Below are positions 1 through 11,159 of a stretch of 64,000 nucleotides of DNA, in pieces. The stretch is from Dasypus novemcinctus (taxonomy: Eukaryota; Chordata; Mammalia; Cingulata; Dasypodidae): contig NC_080678.1 of assembly GCF_030445035.2 (NCBI RefSeq), positions 119,107,947-119,171,946 on the forward strand. Reading direction: 5' to 3'. The notes below the pieces were generated by a model. It was not told the DNA's origin, made no database searches, and saw only the letters and a program-made list of their open reading frames with translations. Numbering within the stretch: the first letter of the stretch is position 1; each line of letters opens with the position of its first letter. The position numbers and the translations under genes were made by a program.

Positions 1-245
1 AAAGGGCACAGATCGTTGTGTCCAGGCTGATGGATTTTCACAGAGTGGATGAATACACCTGTGTCTTCTGGGAGCAGGTCATGAAACAGAACCTGTCCAA
101 TTGCCGGCATCCCTTTGGGTCTGGCTTCATCCACTCAATATTAAGCACGTGAGACCTATTTGTGTTCTTGGGTTTAGTTGCAGCTTACTCTTCCCATTGT
201 TGTGTAGTTTTCCATGTGGGTCACTGCCTTAAGCTGGCATCAGAT
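1..245 (-). mobile_element. Old L1 3'-region fragment, antisense
   Basis: The plus strand reads like the reverse complement of an ancient L1 (L1M-type) 3' region. It has a stretch resembling 'accept ... cacacctgtgt ... gaaacagaac', followed by the usual antisense landmarks for 'Ile/Met-rich' tail sequence and 'gttgtgtagttttccat'. It is truncated by the window edge and highly decayed, and carries no open frame. Assignment is by pattern recognition only. Confidence 0.6.
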
Positions 246-1640
246 TCATGGGTGCACCTAGAATCTGTAAGGCAATTCCTTGCTGCCTTATAGGTACAGA
301 CTTCTGCATTCTTTGTCTTACAGCATCATTAAACTCACAGTTGGCCTGAGCATGATCTGTTGCAGGTAGCAAAAACCAGGAGAGGAAAGAGGCAGAGGCC
401 GGAGCCCCAGGCTTGACCTGTTAAATCCCAATCGGTACCACGCCCTGTGGGGCCTGGGGTGGAGCAGTGGGCTAGGAGGGCTTGGAACAAGCTGATCTGG
501 TCTCCGTTGCAGCCACGATGATGGGTGGGATAGAGCTCATTAAAGTGAAGGCCGTCGTGTAGGGGAAGACCTCACCTGGAGTGTGACTTCGGATGACTTG
601 GAAAACACAGGCGTCTGCAGGAGAGAATGACTAGAGGGGAGGGGCGGGCGGGATCTCACCTGGAGGCAATGGATACCGTGGCCCCAAGCCTGAGGGTGGA
701 GGCAGTCAGATGGCCAGTACTTGTCGTGAACGGGATGGGAAGGTAGGGAGAAGGAGCAAGAAGGGGAGTGGCTGAAGTGGCCAACTATGGGCTTCTGGGG
801 GGCTAGGCCCCTTCTTCTGTGCCCACAGGAGGCATTCAGGAAAACATGTGACATCCCAGCGGTAGGAATTTCCCATGACAGGACCTGCGGAGCAGATGGG
901 GACGAGGTCCCTCCTGCCTGCCCACCTCACGGGGACCACGCTGGGGTCCCCAGGATCCTACAAGCTGTCAGGCAGCTGTGGGGATCTTGGCTGCTGCTCT
1001 GCAGAGCCTGGGGATCCAAATGTCCCCTTTGGATGCTGGTGTCTTAATGGGCCCATTAGCTCGGTGCTGTTCCCAGGAGCACGGCAGGGCGATTATCTGG
1101 CTGCTCTGCTGCCTCTGACTTCCCAGGACCACCCCTTTGGGACTTGATCCAAGCAAGCGAGTGATCCCATCGTTAGGTATGAGGAGTCAGTAATTCTTGC
1201 CGACCTCCTCCCATGAGGTGTAGCTGTCCGTCCCCAGAGGGGAGGGATGGAGGGGAGGGGGCTGGGAGGACAGGGCCTGGCTCCAGCCTGGGTTCTGCTT
1301 TGGGCATGGAGCGTGCAGGGGCACATTCTGCCTCCCCATCTGGAGAGCACGGACTCAAGCTACCTTTCCTCTGGGGTCCTTCCAGGTCTGGCACCCTTTG
1401 AGTGCCAGGGACCAGAAAGGCCTCTGTTCAGCGGCCATGGGCTGTGGGTGGGCTTTGTGGCCACTTGTCCCGAGAAAAAATGGATGAGCAGAAGAAATGT
1501 GATGTGCCCGCCTCCATGTGCCAAGCACCGAGTAAGCTCAGTAGTGGCGGCCCTTCTTGGGCATATGGGGAGGAGGGGTAGGGGTGACGGGTACGCCAGT
1601 GAGAGGGGAGAGGCAGAGAGATGTATCTTTGGAGATAATA
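246..1640. other. Unique GC-rich DNA, no gene seen
   Basis: No repeat or exon could be recognised. One isolated splice-acceptor-like pyrimidine tract plus cccacag lies near 815-828, followed about 40 bp later by a gtagga donor-like site. The frame and coding content around it do not support an exon. Open frames here are overlapping on both strands, as expected for GC-rich non-coding sequence. Confidence 0.6.
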
Positions 1641-1644
1641 CCAA

Positions 1645-1765
1645 TAAGAAGAGCCACCTTTTATTGAGGACTATCTGTACAGGGCACAGCACTAGGTCTT
1701 GACATAATACATCACCTCGTTTAATTCTTAATGTCAATGAGACATGATCCAATGGGGACAAAGCC
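1645..1765 (-). mobile_element. MIR SINE fragment
   Basis: The sequence 'ttattgagga' followed by 'cagggcacagcactagg' and 'tttaattctta' matches the reverse complement of the 3' half of the mammalian-wide MIR. Only this 3' part of MIR survives. Confidence 0.6.
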
Positions 1766-4440
1766 CCAGGCCTCAGGGAGACAGAGGGTGGAGGCAGGTT
1801 CCAATGCCAGGCTTTGCAGGAACCCTCCTGCTCCTCCTCTCCTGGGTCTCCTCAAAGATAAAAGGTGTAGGGGGCGGCTGTGCCCCCGCTTAGTCCTCTG
1901 CAGGTAGCAGGGGCTTGGTCCCACCTCTCCTCTTTGGAACTTGCTATCTTAGACCGTCATGGTGGGATGGTCTTGAAGCTTCAGTAGGTTCAGTACCTCA
2001 GAATGTGGGTCAAACGCTCAGCTGTGCAAGAAGTGGATTTTTCTCAATTTCCCTATAACAACTCAATTTCCGTTTCTGGTTCCCATTCTACTCAGGTGAC
2101 TGACACAAGACTCTTTCTTGTGTTGTGGGAGTCCTGGGAGCTCATGCAGCTGTTGGGGTGGGGCAGGCCCGGGGCCCGCAGCGCACTGCCTGCAAGTCCC
2201 CTCCGTCTCGGTGGCATTCCCTCTTCCTTCCAGGCCAGCCCTGGGCACCCCCAGAATCCTGCTGCTCCTGCTTCCCAGGGGGACATGATGGACTGAAGCT
2301 ACCCGAGACCCTGTCTGCCTGCCGCTACTTATTTTCCAGAACCTTGTCTCCTCCAGCTCTGCCTGGAACATGGGGCACAGGCCTTCCTCTTCTCGATCCC
2401 ACAGGTCTCTTTGGGAGTTTGGCTGCCTTCCTGGGAAGGGAGTTCAGGGCTCATCTTTCTGGGACCCCTGGACAGCTCCATTCATATCACTTCCTTCAAT
2501 ACTCCTTTCAACCTCTGGGCCCCAGGGACACCCAGCCATGGGTGCTGGGAACATTCCTCAGGGTCCATCAAGCCTTTCTGTTTCCCAAAAGGATGGCTTT
2601 CTGGAATGCCACAGCCAGAAAGAGATGCCCAGTGTCTCTGTTTCCTGCAGCTCCATCCCATCTCGGAAGCAGTGGGACAGACCTCGGGCTCTTGAAGTAT
2701 AAGGGCCTAGGAGATGCACATGCCTGGAGAAGACCGGGTGACAGTTCAGCCTGCCGCTCTTTGCATGTGTAAAGACAGAGATAGAGGCCAGGAGGGGAGG
2801 GGAGAGCCCCGAGGCCCACTGAGGCTGAGAGCAGGGTGGAGCTTCTGTGCGTGAACCCCGCCAGGGAGCTTGGGCAGGTGTGGTGTCCTCCCACGAGAGC
2901 AGGCTAGGGCAGCCCCTTGGGGGAGGCTCAGATGTCCTCTCAAACAACTGTGACCGACAGGCCCCGCCGGCAGAAGGAGCACCCCAGAAAGTACCAGGAC
3001 CCCTGCCAGAGAGCCCCTAAATGAGCTCTGACCTCCAACTCTTCATTCATGTAAGTAGGAGCTACCTGGAAAATCGAAGGCCCAAATGTAGGGCTGATGC
3101 TTTTCCCACCTCACCTCACTGTCTGGGAGTTTTCAAGTGGCTAGTAAACCTGGCCCCTCCTGGAGAAGGGGAAGGGTACACGGCGGGGAGCTGGGCGTGG
3201 GCTGAAAAGGCAGGGGGCGAGCGCAGGAGCTGAGGTCTCTTCCAGCCTGTTTGCTGCACGGAGGTGGGGGCAGAATCGCCCCCATTTACGGCTGCTGCTC
3301 ACTCCGTGCAGGGCACGGTATCAGTACAAAGGTAAATCCGACATAAAACATGGGTTCCCACCCCCACCCCCACCCCGGGGACCACCATACCTCCCAGGGC
3401 GGGGCCATGTGCAACATTGACTGTAATGTCATATGTGCCTGGGGGCCGTTATCAAATGTTCTGGGGACAAAGGGTCCTGTGGCCGCAGAGCCTGGGAACT
3501 CCCGAGTCAAATGAGGGTAAGCGGGCTTGGTCATTGCAGGGAACTTCAGAGCCTTGACCAGCCTTTGTGTTTCCTTACCCTCCCGGAGGGAGCGGTAGGA
3601 TCCAGGGCTCTCCAACTTAACTGACTCCTAACCGCCCCACCCCGGCCCCTGCCTCTGCAGGACCCTGCTGAAAACCAGCGCCTCTTTTGGGAAGCACAGC
3701 TCTGATGCCAGCTAGAAAGGAAACCGTAAAGGCTGAACAGATAAGGCGCTGTCCCCAGGAGGGGGTTGCAGCCCAGGGAGGAGAGCTGCCGGCCGCGTGG
3801 GTGCGCCCGGGGCTGGAGGAGCGTGGGGGTTCTGTTGGGAGCCGGGGTGGGACAGGGGACTTGCAGATGGCAGAAAAGCCTGGGCCGGCACTGGAAGGAG
3901 GGGTGTGAACAGCACAAGTCCCATGTTTGAAGCCGCTTCGGGTGTTGAAAAGGGAGACCTCCACATGAGGTCCAGAAAGGAGGTCAGCTCTGCAGTGCTC
4001 AGGGCTCAGCCTGACCATGGTACAAGGCAGGGCCTCTGGGGGGAGGCCCTGACTTACAGACACCCCGCTGCTGTGGCCTGCCGCCCGCGGAGTGCGGAAA
4101 TGACGATGGGTGCCCGGCAGAGAAACTTGCTGCAAAACATCAGGGGCTGATCTCCTCTTTGTAGCGGGTATTTCCCCCTCTAAACCCTCCTTTCCGACAG
4201 GTGAGTGGCTCCTTTCTCTTCTCTCAAACATGCTAAGATCCCAGAGCCCTCACTTTGTTCAAAAGCAGAGAGAAGAGGAAGCAGGAGCACATCTTTTAGG
4301 TGCCAGCAAACCTGGATCCATGCAGCTGAGAAAGCAAAACTGTTCATTAAAACCAATCTGGGATCTGGCCAAATGGGAGAGAGAGAGACTTGAGGCCAGG
4401 AGTCTCGGCAGTGTGAAGGAGCGACAGCGTCGTGGGTTAT
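1766..4440. other. Unique GC-rich DNA, no gene seen
   Basis: No recognisable repeat family except a short C-rich run at 3357-3376 (CCCCCA-like). Frames of 100-215 codons occur on both strands (for example 2125-2772 plus and 3617-4231 minus). They are Pro/Ser/Gly/Arg-rich, mutually overlapping, and have no domain, signal peptide or family resemblance. I treat them as spurious. A GATA-type site (cagataagg) lies near 3738, but single sites of that kind carry no weight. Confidence 0.55.
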
Positions 4441-5130
4441 TTATAATCCCCTCCTGGCACTGTCTGCCCTGCGCGCTCGGCTCGAGGGAAGCTCACATCC
4501 CCGAGACCGACATCTGATCGTTACAATTTTGTGTTTGAAGGCAGTTTTAGCCTCCTGCAGACACACATAAAAATCTGCATCCGCCACCCCGGATGGGGGA
4601 CATAAAAGTTCTTTAAGAGGGTCGTGGGCCTCCTGAGGACGGAACCCAGGCTGTCCCCAGCCTGGGTGTGGGGTCCGACTCCTGTGCCGTTGCTTGCCTG
4701 GATCCTGCTGCCAGGGTGCCCTCGTCTTTCCTCTCTGCCCGCCTTGTGAATCCACCCACCCTTCAGGGCCATCCAGCCCCACTCTCGCGGGGGCCCCACC
4801 CTCTCTTCCCTTCCTAGCTTGGCACTTTCTCTCTGTGCGTTTTTCCACAGTTGATTTAATTCACTTGATGTTATATTGTGCTGCCTCGGTCCCTGGTTGC
4901 CTCTTGTATATATAAGCCATATATCGAATGGGCTGAGCTCGATGGGGTACGAACAGGAAATGGCTTTATTTTTCTCCCTCTGATGCCTTCAAACACGCAC
5001 TGCTGGATCTCCTTCCCCTCCCCTTGACTGCAGCGCAGGCACATTTTCAGGCATGGAATGAATTCCAGTCTCAGCTATTAAAAGACATCCGGGCCCGCAC
5101 TCACATCCCGCTCCTACCCCAAGTCCGAAA
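4441..5130. promoter_or_regulatory. Candidate conserved non-coding element cluster
   Basis: This is a non-repetitive, locally AT-richer stretch inside GC-rich DNA. It has dense short motifs of the kind found in enhancers: ttatttataatcc at the left edge, cttgatgttatattgtg near 4863, tatatataagcc near 4909, and a TTTATTTTT run near 4967. It has no coding signature, and its frames are short and broken. The idea that it is conserved is an inference from composition and from the absence of repeats. Cross-species alignment is needed. Confidence 0.3.
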
Positions 5131-6158
5131 CTTGTGCTGCCCCTGCAGGGACGGCCTGACGGGTCCTCGCTGGAGACCTGCACGGACAGGGGCTGGGCTC
5201 GTCATCTGCTCCGTCTCTCTAACTGCATCTCTGACGTTCTGCTTCCGGTTTCTCCAGGGTCCAGGCAAAGTGAAGGGGGGCTAGAGAAAAAGGGACCCCA
5301 TCTTTTTAGATGGCTGCTGGGCCTGAGTTGGTTTCAAGGTTTCTGTCAAGCGGGCACCCCAACGCAGGGTATCTTTTGCGGTGCAGATATGCATATCACA
5401 CGGGAACTGCCTCAATTCCCTCAGGGGTCCACCCTGCCACCCTCGAGGTGGAACCCCTGATAATCACAGGGCCAGAGCCTTCTGGGCCCTCCTGTTGGCC
5501 CTGGAGAAGCTCAAGTTCCCTTCCCATAGCAGAAGTGGGTCTGCAGGCTGCTGTAGCTGCCCTTGGCCCTGACCCTGCTCCAGCTGGCAGCACATCCTCA
5601 GAGTTCCCCGGGCGGGAGGTGGCATAGTCCTTCCTGTCATCTGGGTGCCCCTGTCCCAAACCTCCGAGAAGTGTGATAAACTCTCCCAGAAGTATCCATG
5701 CCTGGGGAGTGTTCTCCGGGGCTTCCTCCAGCAAGCGAGGCCCTCACCGCACCACCCCCCCGCAGGCACCCCTATCTCTGCAGTGCTTCTGGAGTTGTGG
5801 GCACTAGGCTTGTAGGGGGAGGGGAGCACTAAAGCTACAGCATTTTATGAGCATAAAAATCCCCTCCGACATGCCTGTATAGATAAGCATGTTCTGCATA
5901 GATAGGCATTTCTAGGCAAGAAAGTGAGGATGGTCTAGAAGCCTCTCAACAAACCTGGGAGGAGAGGTTCTGGCACTTCCCGTCTGGAATACAGGGATTT
6001 TAAGTTCCTGTTGTAAATGTAATCCATGACAAGAGTCCAGCCCCATCTTGCTAGGTGGACAAACAAGTCCTACACGTGGGAGGTCAGCAACTCCCTGTTG
6101 CAGGACCTCATGCTATACCTTTCCCTGCCCTCACCTATGGTCACTGGGAGAGAGGGAG
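5131..6158. other. Unique DNA, no gene seen
   Basis: No repeat or exon was recognised. Near 5877-5910 there is a short direct repeat, 'ataga taagcat' / 'ataga taggcat', giving a locally AT-rich patch. The open frames are shadows of each other on the two strands. Confidence 0.55.
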
Positions 6159-6159
6159 G

Positions 6160-6303
6160 CAGAAGAGTGCAGTGGTTAGGAATCCAGGCTCTGAGGTCAT
6201 CTGGACCCAAGTTCAAGTCCCTGCTCAGATACTTTCTCAGCTGTAGGTCTCAGGTAAGGGACCCAGCTTCCCCATGTTTCCTCAGCTTTTGTGAGGATGG
6301 ATG
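6160..6303 (+). mobile_element. MIR SINE
   Basis: 'agtgcagtggttagga' is followed by 'ccaggctctgaggtcatctg', 'caagtccctgctcag' and 'tgtaggtctcaggtaa'. These reproduce the tRNA-like head and core of MIR in consensus orientation. The 3' tail is degraded after about 6300. Confidence 0.8.
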
Positions 6304-7880
6304 CTGGAAGGGACAGTCAGGCATAGGGACACGCCCAGCTGCTGCCCTTAGCATTTGGGGCTGGTCCCGACTCTCTGAGAATGACGAAATGTGGAGCTGA
6401 CTCTCGATGAAGGCCGTGGACCTTCTCCTGCAATGGTTGCATGCACAAAGCTTGAGTCCCGGCTGGATATGCAATGGCTTATTGCTGAATCACATGGGAT
6501 TGCTTGGAACTGATTAGTAAGGGAATAGGAGAAAGAGACCAAAAATAGATCAATAGCCTATTAGGGTCGTTAAGACATTCTGAGATGGTGGCAACTGACT
6601 TAGTACTGAGAAAAGCCCAGACCTAAATTCCTAGGAGATTTCTGCCCCCAGTCCCTGATGCATCAGGCCAAATTGGCTTCACCCAGGATTTTTAAAATTG
6701 AATTACTCTTGTGCATTTAGCAGTATGCTATGATGCAGTCTCAGTGGTTCTTAAAGTTGGCCCAAATATTTTAAAGGCAAAAAAATTATTATAAACCCCC
6801 AGTGTGACTTAACTCATTTTTATCATAGTTTGTTAAATATATACAAACATAAAAGTAAATAGTATCAATTCCTTATGCTTTTAGCTCTCACACAACTATA
6901 AAACCAAAACAATTACAAACTAAACGCAAACAAAACTACAAAACCATTAAAATTCAAATTAATGGCATTAATTTAATGTGACAGATGATGTTTTGCTGGA
7001 AGGAAAATAACCAATGTTGGGTTTAATAATAGAAAGATGTATCCCTGTTTCAGTGGACCGTTGTTGGAATTATGATCAATATTATTATTATTTTAATAGA
7101 GAAGTTTTATCAATGTTATTATTTTTTTTCACTTACTGTGTGGGCAAAATATTTTAAGCACAGACTCATGATTTTGATGGACCAATCAATTTAATAAAGC
7201 ATCCCCAGATACAAAAAATATAAAAACATAAGCTATTGAGCGAGACCTTTTCCAGGCGTGTACCCTTGTTGCTAGCACCGTCTTGAAGGTTGGTACTGAG
7301 CAAGGCAGCATCCACTCAGTCACCTGCTCGCAAAAAGGTGACAGTGATTCCGCTGGCTTCAGTGCAGCGCCGGCTGTGCGTGCCCGGCTTGTGTCCCCTC
7401 CTGGATGACTCAAGCCTCCTTCCACTGTTCTCTATTTGAGCAATCACTAAACCTTTGTTAGTACAGTGGTCCGCAAAGTCATTTGGCCTTCATTTTGCAA
7501 AAAAGTGATAGTAAACCCAAACGCAAATGCAAGCTCTGCCCTTCCAAGGCATTATTTGGTGAGGGCGTGATTGTCCGCACTTGATCCCAAATAAGCTCTC
7601 ACTGATAATTTTCTATTTTTGGAATGAAACCATCAAATCAAAAATAAGTTCCCACACACTCATGGGCACCTGATACCACACAGATGGATCCCACTGTGAA
7701 GTTCTGGGTATGATAAATGAGCTGTGGTCTGGGAACCCAAAGGCTAGAGTTTCCATTCCAGGTCCATCATGGATCCAGTGTGTTTTCTGGGTCAAACCCT
7801 GCTTCCCATGCTGCTCCTCACCTACTTGGGATGGCTCATTGTCTTGCATTTTTGCACTGGTTTCACTTGACCACTCCACG
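6304..7880. other. Unique DNA with an AT-rich island, no gene seen
   Basis: About 6660-7200 is much more AT-rich than its surroundings, with many short A and T runs and 'attattattatttt' near 7081. 'cagtggttctt' at about 6741 and 'cagtggtccgc' at about 7463 resemble the termini of hAT-Charlie elements. No inverted partner was found, so I do not call a transposon. No coding frame was seen. Confidence 0.5.
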
Positions 7881-7884
7881 AGTT

Positions 7885-7998
7885 CTGCATTACTGTCGTC
7901 AGTGGAAAAGTGGGGAAAATGAGGCCCAGCTACCCAGCCAGTAAGTGAGGATTTGGGGATTAGAAGGCAGCATTGTCTGGCCCCAAAGACACTGCATG
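7885..7998 (-). mobile_element. MIR SINE fragment
   Basis: 'gtggggaaaatgaggccc', 'cagccagtaagtgagga' and 'tggccccaaagacac' match the reverse complement of the MIR core and head (the usual 'cctcagtttccccat' block, inverted). Confidence 0.6.
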
Positions 7999-8729
7999 GC
8001 TGTGTTTCAAAGAAATGAGGCAGGCCCCAGAGCCCTGTCAGGATGTTCTCACACACTTTAGTTGCCTAAGGGACCCATCTGCAGAGTTCCACGTCTCCTC
8101 TCCCCAACCCTCACCCATACGCACACTTGGTCAAGGAGCCCAGTTCTGGGGAAAGTGGCTGAACAGCCTCGATTCATCCCTGCCAAGCTCCTGATAACCC
8201 ACATTAGCCCTCTGCTCAGCTCTGGAGCAATACCCACCACCCCAAGGAATATTCACCCACCTGAAAATCAGCAACCGAATTTTCTGACATGTGAATTTAT
8301 TTATTTGTAAGTCTAAAATGGCAATCACACTTAATCATATATGTACTTACTACTTTCCTTGATGAAAGAGAAAGAACTTCTTGGAATTGGGACTGTGCTG
8401 GGAACCCAGGATTTGTGGTTGCGTTTTTGTAGCCAAGACTTCGCTCCTTAGGGAAGAGTCTGCAGAAAGCAGCAGCTCCCCAGGCCCGTGACCGCTGACC
8501 TTTCCAGTTCTCTGTGCCAGGGAGGCTGTATCTGGGCTCCTCCCGTTGGCAGCTGTAAGACTCCTCGTCTTATCTCAGAAGCTCCTGCAGGCACCATCAC
8601 TCTTGAGATCCTCCCTCCTTCAGATTTGATGTGTGTGTGTGTCTGCAGCCTTGACAAGTCGAGTGATTTCCAGGGCACTCTGGGATTTGGTTCCCAGTGG
8701 GAAATTCCAATTGGACCCCACTGAACTTC
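7999..8729. other. Unique DNA, no gene seen
   Basis: No recognisable repeat other than a very short (TG) run at 8630-8642. No exon-like structure. Confidence 0.55.
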
Positions 8730-9110
8730 ACCCTTGGATTTGTTCTATTCTAATGCAAGGAAGCAATCTTTAGGGAGGATCCCTTTATTCTTACTCTGTG
8801 GATCTTAAGTTTTAAAAGATGATTTCTTCTAGTGAGAGTTGAAGTGATCATGAACTCATTCTTTCAATTTCATGAAGCAAAGACATTTATACTTGACCAT
8901 CGGAGATTCTAATTGGCATGTGGCTCATGCTTATGAGACCTGCAGAGCTGATAGAAAACAGCTACAACAAAGATATTTGACATTTAGTTATTAATGCAGC
9001 CTCGCTCGGGGCACATGTACAATGATCATTCAGTTGTTTGAAATAGTGACATCCCGGCAACTGTGAATAGAATATACTCCTGTCCACCAATTCAATCTCA
9101 CGTCCCAGGA
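8730..9110. promoter_or_regulatory. Weak candidate conserved non-coding element
   Basis: Non-repetitive, AT-richer segment without coding potential. It contains several homeobox- or POU-like AT motifs (ctaattggcat near 8910, agttattaatgca near 8986). This is purely a composition-based guess. Nothing in the sequence proves function. Confidence 0.2.
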
Positions 9111-9344
9111 GAAGAACTCTGGAACAGCCAGGTCAAGGCAATTCCAGCTACACTTTGTTCAACTGCAGGAAAACCCTGCGAGGTGCTGGGACCACAAATG
9201 GGGAGGCAGGTCTTTGCTCTTGAGGGGTTCCTGATCCAAGAATCAAGTCAATGACTCGTCGTGAATAGTCGGCTGAATGTTTTCACTTTTTAAACTGGTT
9301 CCTAGGTGAAGAGGGTAGATGGTGGGCAAGGACTGGGCAGAGAC

Positions 9345-9870
9345 CCCCTAAGGACCCCCTCCAAGAAAGGAGTTATGATTCCTGGGGGACTTGCTGTTCC
9401 ACCTCATTCAATATGCAAAGTTCAGAGTGTCTGGCCTGCCCAGAGCTGCCCAGAGCTTCCCAGGGCCAGTAGGTGTTGTCCCAGAAGCATAGTGACAGGG
9501 ACCTCTTATCAATGAGCATCCAGTCCCCATGTCCCCAGGGGCCTGGGTGTTAAGGCTAGCAGCCTGCCTCACCCTCAGCATTCTCGCCTGGATCCAGCTC
9601 CCTTGCTTTTTGTCTTTTCTTAGCTGCAATTGTGCATGCCAATTGGTGTACCACCTTGGTGTAAGACTCCCTCCAGGAGGAGGGGAGCAATAATTAGAAA
9701 TATAAGTTTATCATGGCCTCTAGTTCCCAGATGGTCACACTGCAAAGTCTGGTTTCCCGTACTTCTTTTGTCAAAGCTGAAGAAAGAAGGGCTGCCCAGG
9801 GCTTATCCCTGGGGCAGAGTGACAGGGACCCTATTACTGGTCACCCAGTCTCCATAGGCCTTGGGCACCA
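9345..9870 (+). repeat. Possible old tandem duplication (two units)
   Basis: Segments of about 200 bp beginning near 9348 and near 9665 share ordered blocks. The blocks are 'ccctccaagaaaggag'/'ccctccaggaggagg', 'tgcaaagt', 'gctgcccag', 'agtgacagggacc', and 'ccagtccccat'/'ccagtctccat'. Spacing between units is roughly 320-330 bp. Identity is low, so this could be two decayed copies of one unnamed repeat instead of a tandem duplication. Confidence 0.35.
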
Positions 9871-10878
9871 CAGGTCCTGAATTCTAAATAATAATGAAAA
9901 AAGCCAGGGTGGCCAGGCTTTCCTGGTCATTGCCTCTGAAGCCTCCAAGTAGGAGGGGGCCCAGAGCCAGGAATCAATTGTGTGGTTGCGGGGCCTGCCC
10001 ACAGTGGACCGGGGCCAGGGAGAAAGCCCAGAGGCCCCATCACATGTCCGGGGGAGTTTGTGAGTTGGCTCTCGTTGGGGTGGGGAGCGGGAGCAGTTGG
10101 CGTCCGCAGGGAGCAGACTCTGGAAAGGCGGTTTATGGTGTGGGCTGTTTATGAGGGAGTGCTCTTGGGACAAACACCTGTAAGAAGGAGAGGACGTAGC
10201 AAGATTGGACTCTGTAGGCCGGTGACGGCCTCAGCTGCCACCACGGCAGAGCAGGAGGTAAAATGGCCAGCCAGAGTCATTCCAGGGGGGCTTCTCCCCC
10301 CTCGCCTCCATCAGTCCTTGGATATAGGCCATCCAGGGAGGTCGTGACCTTGGCCAGGCAGTGCTCTGCAGCTGAGGCTATCCCTGAGGGAATGGACAGC
10401 TGAGGGCTGTATGCCAGGCCACAAGGACAAGCCGCCTGGGTGGCTTTCCCTTGTGTCCATCACGGCAAGGCCAGTTGTCGTCATGGGACTGGAAACCATG
10501 ACCTGATTCTGAAATGAGAGTGAGATGGCTAGGGTTTGGTTTGAGGTCGGACCAGCTCCTACCAGCAGCCAGGGGACCGAGGATGGGACCCAGCTCTCCA
10601 GGGAAGAGCGGGGAGTAGCAAGGACTAAGCAAGGCTCCAGGAAAGTTGGATGGGATTCTGGGGAGAGCTGGGTAAGAGGAAAAAGCCTAATATTGATTGT
10701 ACCCCCTGTATCTGGCCCTCGTACTGCAAACCAAGGAACAGGACAAAGGCTTAATGGTTGGGTTCATAGATGACTCCAGATCCCTCTCACGGTATTGGGG
10801 GGGGGTGGCGTGGAAGCTCAGACCCCTCCCTGCTCCTGCCTGGGGTCACAACTGAGATTTGCTGCAAGCATTCAAATG
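9871..10878. other. Unique GC-rich DNA, no gene seen
   Basis: No repeat or exon was recognised. A short G-run (about 10 G) occurs near 10797. Confidence 0.55.
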
Positions 10879-10879
10879 C

Positions 10880-10932
10880 ACTAAGGGACCTAAGTGCTTG
10901 GTCCTCAGTAAGCATCTGAGTATTGGTGGGTA
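10880..10932 (+). mobile_element. Probable MIR 3' fragment
   Basis: 'aagtgcttggtcctcagtaag' resembles the 3' end of MIR or L2 ('...gcttagcacagtg...agtaagcgctc...'). It is too short for a firm family call. Confidence 0.35.
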
Positions 10933-11159
10933 AGGTTATTTTTTTATTCCATGCAGAGGAGCAGGCTGGGTTTGGCACGGATCGACCCCCCCAGGTCCTG
11001 TATCCCTCAGCTCCTCCTTTGAAGTTGCTGATTACACTTCCAAGACATTTGGGGGGAATGAACCCTATTTGTGGAACAAACATAACTTGTGATTTTATTT
11101 TTAGAGGTTAAAAGGGTCTCTGACTTAATCTCTGCTCCCTCCTGGAGAACCATTGACAG

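Noticed and set aside
787..875. Exon-like segment with pyrimidine tract, cccacag and gtagga
   Set aside because: About 40 bp long with no supporting frame. Isolated splice-like signals are common by chance.
1247..4231. Open frames of 100-215 codons in the GC-rich left part (for example 2125-2772 plus, 3617-4231 minus, 1247-1702 plus)
   Set aside because: They overlap on opposite strands and are Pro/Ser/Gly/Arg-rich with no domain. No splice structure supports them.
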